A program made the position numbers and the translations under genes. From Oscillospiraceae bacterium (GTDB lineage Bacteria; Bacillota; Clostridia; Oscillospirales; Oscillospiraceae), in NCBI GenBank assembly GCA_009777775.1, contig WRLE01000001.1, positions 124,001 through 188,000 on the forward strand: a stretch of 64,000 nt of DNA, written 5' to 3'. Of the stretch, positions 18,556-25,895 are shown piece after piece. The notes under the pieces are model-generated. The model ran no database searches. It saw only the letters and a program-made list of their open reading frames with translations, and had not been told where the DNA came from. Position 1 is the first letter of the stretch. Each line of letters opens with the position of its first letter.

Positions 18556-18738
18556 ATGGTTGATAATAAAAAAACACTTGTAATTTGTTTAATATTAGCT
18601 ATTATTTCAATATTTATTATAGTTATTTCAGAAATGGGATACCTGGGAGAAATATCTATGATGACATCAGGTGGTATGTTTGGAATATTGATTGCCCTCA
18701 TTGCTGCTTTCGTATCAACAAAGCATGAGACAAAATGA
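18556..18738 (+). CDS. Small membrane protein, two predicted helices (paralogue 2)
   Basis: Sixty residues with two hydrophobic helices (LVICLILAIISIFIIVIS and GGMFGILIALIAAFVS) separated by an EMGYLGEISMMTS turn. It starts 16 bases after the previous gene, behind GAAAGG, and shares its layout; both look like small hydrophobic accessory proteins of the surface-protein operon. A strong terminator about 110 bases downstream would end this unit. Function unknown. Confidence 0.7.
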   Translation: MVDNKKTLVICLILAIISIFIIVISEMGYLGEISMMTSGGMFGILIALIAAFVSTKHETK

Positions 18739-18851
18739 GTTTAACAAAAATCCTCGGTATATAATATAGCATTTCGGAAACGCAATACTAGTGCCAATTA
18801 TTTAACAGACAGTACACTATCTAGCATTGTTACTCAATGACTCCATAAAAC

Positions 18852-18884
18852 AAAAATAGCCATTTGTAAATGGCTATTTTTGTT
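18852..18884 (+). terminator. Bidirectional-looking terminator
   Basis: Perfect 14-bp stem AAAAATAGCCATTT (18852-18865) with AAATGGCTATTTTT (18868-18881). It has A-tracts on one side and T-tracts on the other, so it could stop transcription from both the surface-protein operon and the converging gene at 19044-19766. Confidence 0.88.
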
Positions 18885-18929
18885 ACTAGTCATGGGGTGA
18901 TAAAATCATATATCTTCTATTCATTGCAT

Positions 18930-19042
18930 ACATAGTACGCACTATCAGTGTCATCAGATGCGACAGCGAAAGATCTCATTACACCAAGCTGCTGACTATT
19001 GAGAGTCTTCGATCGCAGGCTCCCTCCTAAATGACACTGGAT
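18930..19042. repeat. Family-B MITE-like repeat, copy 1
   Basis: About 110 bp, entered by CATAGTACGCACTA and bounded by AGTGTCAT (left) and ATGACACT (right) in inverted orientation, with GCGACAGCGAAAGATCT inside. Copies are at 20003-20114 (same orientation) and 38010-38105 (inverted), and a half copy lies near 48111-48154. The ends fit a non-autonomous miniature element; no coding capacity. Confidence 0.8.
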
Positions 19043-19043
19043 T

Positions 19044-19766
19044 TTACCAACCGATTTTCACAGGTGTTATTTCCACAACAATGTAAAACCTTGGTGTATA
19101 TTTTACCAAGTATTCCGTGTCAATGTCTTGGTGATTGCCAATTAGGTTTCCATAGTCCACTTGTGCTGTTAACACATTTTCCATCATAGTTCGAATTTGT
19201 TCATACTCATTATCAAGAACATATATATCGACTTGCCTGCTTCTTTCATCGTACACTTGAAAACAACGAAGATTCTTAGGCAAATTTCCACCGCGTGGCA
19301 CGGGGAGTCTTTCGTTGTATCCAGTACCGCTCAGGGATGAGATTTGTATAGTAGCAAGCTCACCACTTTCCATTGCAGCTATATCTTCAGCAGCCCATTT
19401 TCCATACTCTTTTAGCTTATCGCCAGAGCCAATAGCCGTCATTACAGCTATAATAGCAATTGCCGACAATAAGCTTCCCCATATATGCTGAGGACCTATA
19501 TTTGATGATTTGTTGACCGACAAAACGATAAGCAAATTGAGTATTATCCCTGCAGCAGATAGTATTATAGTTTCATAGAATAGTACATTATACCATTTAC
19601 GATACCCACTTAGCAGTTCAATTAATGTATTTGTTTTTCCCATAAAAATATCGCTTGATGATATAGAAAAACCAAGGATTGCGATAAAAACAAATATCAT
19701 AGCCAGCTGCAGCGCAAAGAAGAAATGCCCTTTCTTACCAACGCTCATATTGTATATTAGCCTCAT
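19044..19766 (-). CDS. Unknown membrane protein, three helices and a C-terminal extracytoplasmic domain
   Basis: 240 aa with hydrophobic segments at about residues 14-36, 62-85 and 94-115, followed by a soluble tail of about 125 residues containing GGNLPKNLRCFQVYDER and ending in RFYIVVEITPVKIGW. No family is recognised. Starts at ATG 19766 (behind AAAGG) or seven codons in (MSVGKKG, behind GAGG) are both possible. It stands alone on the minus strand, with family-B repeats on both sides, which suggests an accessory gene. Confidence 0.65.
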   Translation of the reverse strand: MRLIYNMSVGKKGHFFFALQLAMIFVFIAILGFSISSSDIFMGKTNTLIELLSGYRKWYNVLFYETIILSAAGIILNLLIVLSVNKSSNIGPQHIWGSLLSAIAIIAVMTAIGSGDKLKEYGKWAAEDIAAMESGELATIQISSLSGTGYNERLPVPRGGNLPKNLRCFQVYDERSRQVDIYVLDNEYEQIRTMMENVLTAQVDYGNLIGNHQDIDTEYLVKYTPRFYIVVEITPVKIGW

Positions 19767-20248
19767 CTTTTATCAAACCTTTCATTAGTATAAGTGCCTA
19801 TTGAGGGTTTGCGTTGCATATCTTTGATTGGGAATACATTTAAAGAAGAGTATGCATAGCTATACCTAATAGCACCGTAACTAATAGTAACATACAGATA
19901 ATGGAGCTGTCAAGTATACAATCATTATATAGGATATATTTAGTTGGTATGTAACTGGTAATAGTGGTGCCAGAATTTTTTATAATGGCTATTCATAGTA
20001 AACATAGTACGCACTACTAGTGTCATTTAAGAGCGTAGCGAAGAATCTTACTACACCGAAATTTACGACTAATATGATTGCCACGTCGCTTCGCTACTCG
20101 CAATGACACTGGATTGTTACCTCGTAACTTGTAACGTTAAATAATCGAAATAGCAAACAATTTTGTGAACACTATTGATAAAGAAACATCATACCAGTAT
20201 AATAAGTTATCTAGTGTTGTTTACTCAGGTTAATATTGTTAAAAAATT
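19767..20248. other. Intergenic region without a convincing gene
   Basis: About 480 AT-rich bases. Apart from the family-B repeat at 20003-20114 I see only scattered stops in all frames and no clear promoter, terminator or RNA gene. Confidence 0.6.
20003..20114. repeat. Family-B MITE-like repeat, copy 2
   Basis: Begins with the same CATAGTACGCACTA entry sequence as copy 1 and is bounded by AGTGTCATTT and CAATGACACTGG. The interior (GCGTAGCGAAGAATCT ... GTCGCTTCGCTACTCGC) is itself an inverted repeat, so the transcript would fold into a long hairpin. Confidence 0.8.
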
Positions 20249-20419
20249 GTGCTGAAATTCATGCTGCGGATATTTGGAGAAACATTTATCACAGACTTAG
20301 CAAACAGTGGCGATGCTTTCTTCGGGCTATTAATGAGCAAACTAGGATACAGCATAATACTCTTAATAGCGGTAATGCAATGCGGTAAGTGGGCAAAAGC
20401 ATTACTTAACGTGATGTAA
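20249..20419 (+). CDS. Possible small ORF or gene remnant, one predicted helix
   Basis: Open frame of 52 codons from ATG 20261 (56 from GTG 20249), ending in TAA at 20417-20419. The product carries one hydrophobic segment (LGYSIILLIAVMQC) and an amphipathic N-terminus (LRIFGETFITDLANS). No good ribosome site precedes either start, so it may be the 3' remnant of a longer gene; equally, it could be a short leader gene of the next ORF, whose ribosome site starts one base after this stop. Function unknown. Confidence 0.4.
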   Translation: MLKFMLRIFGETFITDLANSGDAFFGLLMSKLGYSIILLIAVMQCGKWAKALLNVM

Positions 20420-20435
20420 AGGGAGGTAGGACAAC

Positions 20436-21719
20436 ATTAAAAGGTTAAACATTAAAACAACTCGAATAGTGGCAATAGTATCCGCTGTGATACTTGTAGC
20501 AGCAATTGTTACAAGCATCGTAAGGCGTAACGCTATATCAAGAGCCGTTGAAGAGGACGAAATAACAGCAATAGAAACCAATAGCCCTGATGTCACGGAT
20601 ATACAGATTAAAGAAACAGAAACCCCAAAGCCAACAGAGGACACCAATAAGGGCATAACAGGTTATTGGTACAGCGATGCGCCTATAATGGAAACATTAA
20701 CCATACACCCAAATGGAAGCTATACAACAACTGCTTGGGGTGGAATACCCGGAAATTGTGTTGAACAAGAAAACGGCACGGCTATTATGACGGATAGGGG
20801 TGGAAATGAACGTACTGCAACACTTATTCAAAACGGAGAAGAGTTTATCTTGCTCACAGAAACTAATGATGAAAGATTGCCAAAGACTTTTTACAGAACA
20901 GAAGCGAGATCGCGCGAGGCTTACACGGAAAGTCTACACGAAAACAGCGAGTATCAAGAATATATAAAAGAGGTTGTGTATGACCTGTTAACTGAAAATG
21001 TATGGAACTATATATCAGGAGGAACGTTGATATTCACGGACACGGAGTATGAGCTTGTCTTATATGAGTTTAACAAAATACCTGGTGAAGAAATACCCAG
21101 AGAAGAGCAATATGGTACGTATGAGGTTATAAGTGCAATTCCAACTGCCGACGAATACGGAAACTTAAAGTATGTAGATATAAGAATGTCAGTAACGCCA
21201 AATGGCTCATATAGCAGGACAGAAGAAATAAATTTGCGAATATCGGATTCTGATAGCTTGTCTTTTGCGACGCATATATTTCAAACATCAAGAATCGAAT
21301 ATTACATGATTGAATTTGATATTTACCCAGAAGTACCAACACTTATATTTTCGAGACATAGCGCAGAATATATAATGTTAGAAAGTGAAATGAACAGGAT
21401 ACTAGCAAGCGGAAGATGGAGAAGCGCAGTAGGACAAAAAGGCATAATCATTACAATAACAGACAGAGGTGTGGGGTATTATTTAATTAAAAAAGAGGCT
21501 ATAAATACAGAAAATGGTAATACTGTAAACGTTGCCTATAGCAGCCAAATATCTACACCTAGAATAGGTGGATTTTCCGTCGATATTGAAGTAACTGCTC
21601 CAGGCTATTTTGCAGAATCAAGTATAACCATAGAACCCACCACGGACGGATATAAGCTTACGACGGATATGTTTGAGCCTAATGGCGTGTATTACACTAC
21701 GTATGAAGAAATGGGCTAG
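20436..21719 (+). CDS. Unknown membrane-anchored extracytoplasmic protein, probable ATT start
   Basis: 427 aa if translation starts at ATT 20436. GGGAGG (20421-20426) is placed nine bases before this ATT, and reading from it gives a basic N-terminus and signal anchor (MKRLNIKTTRIV then AIVSAVILVAAIV), whereas the first conventional codon, GTG 20469, has no ribosome site and cuts off the positive residues. The rest is a linker (Glu/Thr/Pro, about residues 45-75) and beta-rich soluble segments; GYWYSDAPIMETLTIHPNGS resembles the opening strand of small lipocalin-like bacterial domains, but this is only a resemblance. No family assigned. Confidence 0.68.
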   Translation: MKRLNIKTTRIVAIVSAVILVAAIVTSIVRRNAISRAVEEDEITAIETNSPDVTDIQIKETETPKPTEDTNKGITGYWYSDAPIMETLTIHPNGSYTTTAWGGIPGNCVEQENGTAIMTDRGGNERTATLIQNGEEFILLTETNDERLPKTFYRTEARSREAYTESLHENSEYQEYIKEVVYDLLTENVWNYISGGTLIFTDTEYELVLYEFNKIPGEEIPREEQYGTYEVISAIPTADEYGNLKYVDIRMSVTPNGSYSRTEEINLRISDSDSLSFATHIFQTSRIEYYMIEFDIYPEVPTLIFSRHSAEYIMLESEMNRILASGRWRSAVGQKGIIITITDRGVGYYLIKKEAINTENGNTVNVAYSSQISTPRIGGFSVDIEVTAPGYFAESSITIEPTTDGYKLTTDMFEPNGVYYTTYEEMG

Positions 21720-21932
21720 GAACGTAAAACCCAGTATTGGAATATTTATCTAGAAAAAAACAATAATTGCAAAAGAAGAAAACAGAAAAACCAATACTCC
21801 TTAGCCCAAGAGACATTGATAAACAAGTTACAAAAGCGAATCTATGCTAGAATTTGTTGAACTTGGTCAACTAAAAAAAACTTGGAAAATTAGACTTACA
21901 ATCTTCAGAGATGCTTTCTTACGTTTAAACTA
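21720..21932. other. Intergenic region with an imperfect long inverted repeat
   Basis: GGGCTAGGA and AGTATTGG near 21712-21742 are matched by CCAATACTCCTTAGCCC near 21792-21810, forming an interrupted stem around an A-rich loop. It has no T-run and may be a decayed terminator or element end. No gene seen. Confidence 0.35.
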
Positions 21933-21961
21933 TTGATTTAAAAACACCATATTAGTATAAT
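21933..21961 (+). promoter_or_regulatory. Promoter for the nucleotidyltransferase pair
   Basis: TTGATT (21933-21938), 17-bp spacer, consensus TATAAT (21956-21961), 25 bases before the first gene of the pair. Confidence 0.7.
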
Positions 21962-21986
21962 ATATTATAAAAAGGGTGTGATTGTT

Positions 21987-22292
21987 TTGGAATGGAAAGA
22001 TTACATTGTAACTGTAGCACAGCGGTCTAAAAACGATTCAAAATTATGGTTTAGATATCTACGTAAATACATCGATAAATGTGGTTCATTATTCACATTG
22101 GAAGATGTGGAAAGCTTGTATCATAATACAATGCTTACACCATTTCAGCGCGTTTCGCTTAGAGCAGCATTCGATAACGGATCAGAAACGCAGCAACACA
22201 TAATGAGTCTAAACGAAAAAGTGATACCAACAAAACTGCAAATAGTGATGCAATTGAATGAGCGGAATGGTGAATATAATGAACGAAAATAA
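21987..22292 (+). CDS. Small unknown protein paired with the DUF6036-type nucleotidyltransferase
   Basis: About 101 aa (MEWKDYIVTVAQRS...), soluble and mostly helical by composition, no family recognised. TTG 21987 is preferred over GTG 21978 because AAGGGTGTG, the only ribosome-site-like sequence, would otherwise overlap the start. Its 3' end overlaps the next gene by about 14 bases, so the two are coupled. The arrangement of a small gene followed by a minimal nucleotidyltransferase is that of a toxin-antitoxin or HEPN/MNT-like pair, but I do not see the HEPN RX4-6H motif here, so that role is only a suggestion. Confidence 0.62.
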   Translation: MEWKDYIVTVAQRSKNDSKLWFRYLRKYIDKCGSLFTLEDVESLYHNTMLTPFQRVSLRAAFDNGSETQQHIMSLNEKVIPTKLQIVMQLNERNGEYNERK

Positions 22293-22851
22293 TAATATTA
22301 CAAACTTTGAGCCAATTTTTGCAATGTTAAATGACGAATTATCAAAGATTGGCTTATCGCTTGTCTTAATATGCGCTGGTGGGTTTGTATTGCAATTACA
22401 TGGATATAGAGGTACAGCTGACATTGATGCATTCTTTAATACAAGCATAGAGATAAGCCAAGTCATACGAAGAGTTGGCGAAGCTTTCGATATCAATAGA
22501 CCCGATGAGTTGTGGCTAAACAACTCTATTTCTAACATGAACCCAATACCGCTAGATCAATATTGTGATGTTGTTCACAATTATTCAAACCTTGTTGTTA
22601 AGGTGGTAAACCTAGAATACTTAATTGGAATGAAGCTTGTTAGTGCCAGAGTTCAGGATCTAAGAGATTTAGCAGTTATAATCAATGATAACAACGAGAT
22701 TCAACCTTTAGATTTACTAAATAAACTAAAAGAGATGAAATTCGATATCGATATAGCAATGTTATTAGACGCTTTTGAAGAAGCTCGTGGCATGGATTGG
22801 CTTAACACATTTTACCAAGAAAACGAAACAGAATTAAGAAAACTCTTCTAG
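22279..22851 (+). CDS. DUF6036-like nucleotidyltransferase
   Basis: About 190 aa, a minimal nucleotidyltransferase fold: GGFVLQLHGYRGTADIDAFF contains the GG motif, the conserved Arg-Gly-Thr and the D-x-D metal ligands, followed by a helical half (RVQDLRDLAVIINDNN) typical of AbiEii/DUF6036 relatives. Such proteins in toxin-antitoxin and defence loci transfer nucleotides to tRNA or to partner proteins. ATG 22279 is preferred (GGTG seven bases upstream); ATG 22258 is in frame. It ends 88 bases before the first phosphoesterase-STAND gene, which could make it part of that locus. Confidence 0.75.
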   Translation: MNENNNITNFEPIFAMLNDELSKIGLSLVLICAGGFVLQLHGYRGTADIDAFFNTSIEISQVIRRVGEAFDINRPDELWLNNSISNMNPIPLDQYCDVVHNYSNLVVKVVNLEYLIGMKLVSARVQDLRDLAVIINDNNEIQPLDLLNKLKEMKFDIDIAMLLDAFEEARGMDWLNTFYQENETELRKLF

Positions 22852-22939
22852 TGGGGTTCTGCTCTGAATATAGTATCTGGTGTGATATCTATAATAATTG
22901 GAAATATCTACAATTCAATTTGTAAGGAGTGAAGCCTAT

Positions 22940-25162
22940 ATGAAATGGCTGCATATTTCCGACCTACATTACAATCCTAGCAACAGCAATTTCGACACAA
23001 GGCTGCTTTTGACAAAACTTTACGAGTATATAAAGGAAAACATCGATGTTGATGCAGTTGTTTATACCGGCGATTTTCGCTTCGCAAAACAGCAAGAAGC
23101 AACGCAGGAAAACGCTCGTTTAGCTGCAGAGAAACTACGTGAAATCGCCAACAACGCAGGAGTATCAGACCCAAGGTATATTCACATCGTCCCAGGAAAT
23201 CACGATCTGGAACGCGGTGATGTAGCTCTTATTGATCAGGCGTATAAAGAATATGCTAACGGAGCCTTTTCTGGAAGCCTCACGTATAACGGCATAGAAT
23301 TTCCATGCATCGACTATTTAGCAAGTAGATTCAAGTTTTTCGAAATGGTAGCAGCTGAATTATCTAACCAGGTGTGGGTAGATATTCCAACAGACAATCG
23401 CCATAAATACCACCGCATCGCAACAGTCGCCGGTATGTATAATATAATATATCTTAATACAGCTATTGGAAGCGGTAAAAACGGCGAACGCGGCAATCTT
23501 CTTGCAGGGTATGAACACATCGCCAATGCTTTTGTTGCGAACGAAAATTACTTACCGACAATTGTACTGGGCCATCACGGGCTTGGCTGCTTCACTCGCC
23601 GAGAAAGGGAAAGGATTATTGAGATATTTCGTCAAAAGAACGTTGTGCTATACTTATGCGGAGATGAACATATCGGTGGCATAGATGAATATGACACAAT
23701 AATACAGCTAACAGCAGGCTGTCTGAATCAGAATGGAACTGGAGTGGAACCGACATTTTATACAGGTGAAATAGACCAAAGCGGATTACCAATAATAACA
23801 GCCTATACATATCTAGATGGAGCGTACCCAGGATGGTCAAAATCGGAACCAATGAACAAAAAAATCGATAATTGGATTACTAAATCGTTCCCATCTACTG
23901 CGACAGAGATGCTAAGACAAAATTATGAAACAAGCAAATCAGCTTTAGCGATGATTTATGGATGTGAAGATGAAATTAAAGAAATGTCGGAGTTTTTGAA
24001 AGAACCACAAGGGAAGACAGCGGAAGTATGGGGTGTAGAAGGTATCGGAAAAACAACAGTATCTATAGAAGTTCAAAAAAAAATTATTAATGACCACATA
24101 ATTGTGGAAACAAGATACATCATCACCACTACACAAATACAGGAAGATACACTTCCCCTACATGGTATTGGTGTAGGGGAAGCTAACATACATCCAAACG
24201 AATTAGCACAGGCAGTGGAGCTGACCAATTCCTTAGGAGACAATCTCAGCTTGCCGAACGTGCTGAGTTCAGTGAGCAACATCGAAAGTTTATATGGTGA
24301 CAAAGATGCTGCGCTTGGGTACTATTTGCAAGCAGAGGAGCTGTACCGCTCCCTGGGGGACAATCTCGGCTTGTCGGAGGTGCTGTTATCAATGGGCGAC
24401 CTAGAAAGTTTGTATGGCGACCAAGAGGCAGCACATGTGTACTATTTGCAAGCAGAGAAGCTGTACCGCTCACTAGGAAACAATCTCGGTATAGCGAATG
24501 TGATGAGATCAATTGGCGACCTTGAAAGTTTGTCTGACGACGTAGAGACAGCGCGCGGGTACTATGTGCAAGCAGAGGAGCTGTACCGTTTCCTGGGAGA
24601 TAATCTCGGTTTAGCAAATGCGCTGAGTTCAATTGGCAACCTCGAAAGCATGTCTGGTGACATTGAGACAGCGCGTGGATACTATGAGAAAGCAGAGGAG
24701 CTGTACCGTTCCCTGGGAGATAATCTCGGTTTAGCAAATGTGCTGAGTTCAATTGGTGAGCTCGAAAGCATGTCTGGCGACATAGACGTTGCGCACGGGT
24801 ACTATATGCAAGCAGAGGAGTTGTACCGCTCCCTGGGAGACAATCTCGGTTTGGCGAACGTGCTGAGATCAATTGGCAAGCTCGAAATATTGTATGGAGA
24901 CATTGATTCATCTATTACTTTTTATGAGGAAGCGCTAAAATTGTACGTTGTTTTAGGAACACCGATAGGGAGTACACAATGCTATGCAGAACTATGTTAT
25001 GCATACGCCAAAAAAGCTGATGAACATAACTTCATCAAATACGCAAAAGAGACAATTGCATCACTTGATAGGGTAAATAATGATTTCGTTGAATATGCTA
25101 TAAATTTAGTACACATAGCAATGGAAATAATTGGGTATGAGGGAACAATAATATCGCTGTAA
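22940..25162 (+). CDS. Metallophosphoesterase-TPR protein, internally deleted copy 1 of a STAND gene
   Basis: 740 aa. Residues 1-300 are a calcineurin-like metallophosphoesterase with SDLHYN, TGDFRF, GNHDLERGD, LGHHG and CGDEH motifs. A STAND-type P-loop follows (GVEGIGKTTVS, about residue 367). Soon after, near residue 420 (HPNELAQAVEL), the sequence jumps straight into tetratricopeptide repeats, six 40-residue units from about residue 434, then a C-terminal cap identical in layout to copy 2. Compared with copy 2 (25896-29300), about 330 residues holding Walker B, the sensor/lid and winged-helix parts are missing, without loss of frame. ATG 22940 lies ten bases after AAGGAG. It may be a regulator or decoy made of effector plus sensor, or a dying duplicate; the intact frame favours expression. 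Confidence 0.85.
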   Translation: MKWLHISDLHYNPSNSNFDTRLLLTKLYEYIKENIDVDAVVYTGDFRFAKQQEATQENARLAAEKLREIANNAGVSDPRYIHIVPGNHDLERGDVALIDQAYKEYANGAFSGSLTYNGIEFPCIDYLASRFKFFEMVAAELSNQVWVDIPTDNRHKYHRIATVAGMYNIIYLNTAIGSGKNGERGNLLAGYEHIANAFVANENYLPTIVLGHHGLGCFTRRERERIIEIFRQKNVVLYLCGDEHIGGIDEYDTIIQLTAGCLNQNGTGVEPTFYTGEIDQSGLPIITAYTYLDGAYPGWSKSEPMNKKIDNWITKSFPSTATEMLRQNYETSKSALAMIYGCEDEIKEMSEFLKEPQGKTAEVWGVEGIGKTTVSIEVQKKIINDHIIVETRYIITTTQIQEDTLPLHGIGVGEANIHPNELAQAVELTNSLGDNLSLPNVLSSVSNIESLYGDKDAALGYYLQAEELYRSLGDNLGLSEVLLSMGDLESLYGDQEAAHVYYLQAEKLYRSLGNNLGIANVMRSIGDLESLSDDVETARGYYVQAEELYRFLGDNLGLANALSSIGNLESMSGDIETARGYYEKAEELYRSLGDNLGLANVLSSIGELESMSGDIDVAHGYYMQAEELYRSLGDNLGLANVLRSIGKLEILYGDIDSSITFYEEALKLYVVLGTPIGSTQCYAELCYAYAKKADEHNFIKYAKETIASLDRVNNDFVEYAINLVHIAMEIIGYEGTIISL
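24239..24958 (+). repeat. 120-bp tandem coding repeat (TPR array, copy 1)
   Basis: Six units in exact 120-bp register, marked by GACAATCTC-like starts at 24239, 24359, 24479, 24599, 24719 and 24839. Each encodes one TPR of about 40 residues (core GYYxQAEELYRSLGDNLGLAN). Units 3-5 share SGD/TARGYY variants not seen in copy 2. Confidence 0.9.
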
Positions 25163-25177
25163 ACACAAGAGTGTAAC

Positions 25178-25417
25178 TCATTCCCATTTATCCACGATTT
25201 CGTCGAGACAGTCTCGCCAATTCATACCTGCGACTTCCTCGATTGAATAGTATCGTTTGGCTGAAAGTTCGAAAGGAATCTTATTTTCACTAACAATTCT
25301 TTTGAAATAGATATTAATCGCTGTGATAAAATCCAGACCGATTTGGTTCAAGACGTTATGGGTCTGTTCTTTCAAGTCTGCATCAATATTAATGTTAAGT
25401 CTTGCTTTTTGGCTTAT
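25178..25417 (-). pseudogene. RelB/DinJ-like antitoxin, copy 1, start codon and promoter lost
   Basis: 79 codons in the same frame as the intact copy at 29316-29555 and differing from it at only a handful of residues (for example DFTT to DFIT, DDL to DCL). The initiating codon is ATA (25415-25417) instead of ATG, although GAGGTGATAT is kept upstream. The promoter is also decayed: TTAACT (25471-25476) and TATTTT (25448-25453) replace TTGACT and TATAAT. An internal TTG would give 65 aa without the first strand of the ribbon-helix-helix. It ends 15 bases from the end of the STAND-like gene, facing it. Probably not expressed, though an ATA start cannot be excluded. Confidence 0.72.
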
Positions 25418-25492
25418 GTAATATCACCTCACTCAGATTATACTTACAAAATATGCCTAATATACACACAAGTTAAATATTTCGCAACACAA

Positions 25493-25879
25493 GCATAGGA
25501 TTAATTATTATAGTGATATGTATAATAAGGAGATGAACACGCTTATAGCATCGTGAAAAGATTGCAATAAAGTATTCGAACCGATGAGTACTACAAACGA
25601 TGCAGTGCTTAAACTGCTTCTAGAAAAGGTCTTTGAATGTGATATATTATATAGAGTAAACTAAAAGCAAGTTGCAACATAGTCAATGGCTGATAGCTAA
25701 ATGTATGAACCTGAACAAAAAAGTTGTACTAACGAAACTACAGCTCTTGAGGATAAATATGATCAAAATGATAAATAGTATGAACAGCAACGATAACTCA
25801 TTAATTTTGATCAAAAGTTTTATTTTGCTGAATGACGAATAATACTTTATAAGTTGAGATGTAAATAAAACTATTTAGC
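25493..25879. other. Intergenic spacer between the two duplicated units
   Basis: AT-rich, no convincing gene; the longest candidate is a 26-codon frame from ATG 25584 (MSTTNDAVLKLLLEKVF), possibly a remnant. It contains a perfect 10-bp inverted repeat, TGATCAAAAT (25760-25769) and ATTTTGATCA (25804-25813), about 85 bases before the copy 2 start, a possible operator or transcript hairpin. Confidence 0.5.
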
Positions 25880-25895
25880 AAGGAGTGAAGCCTAT

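Noticed and set aside
22940-23840. SbcD/Mre11-type DNA repair nuclease
   Set aside because: The phosphoesterase is fused to a STAND P-loop and TPRs and has no SbcC partner nearby.
24239-24958. Regular 120-bp repeats, suggestive of a CRISPR or other array
   Set aside because: The repeats are in frame within an ORF, encode TPR units, and have no alternating unique spacers.
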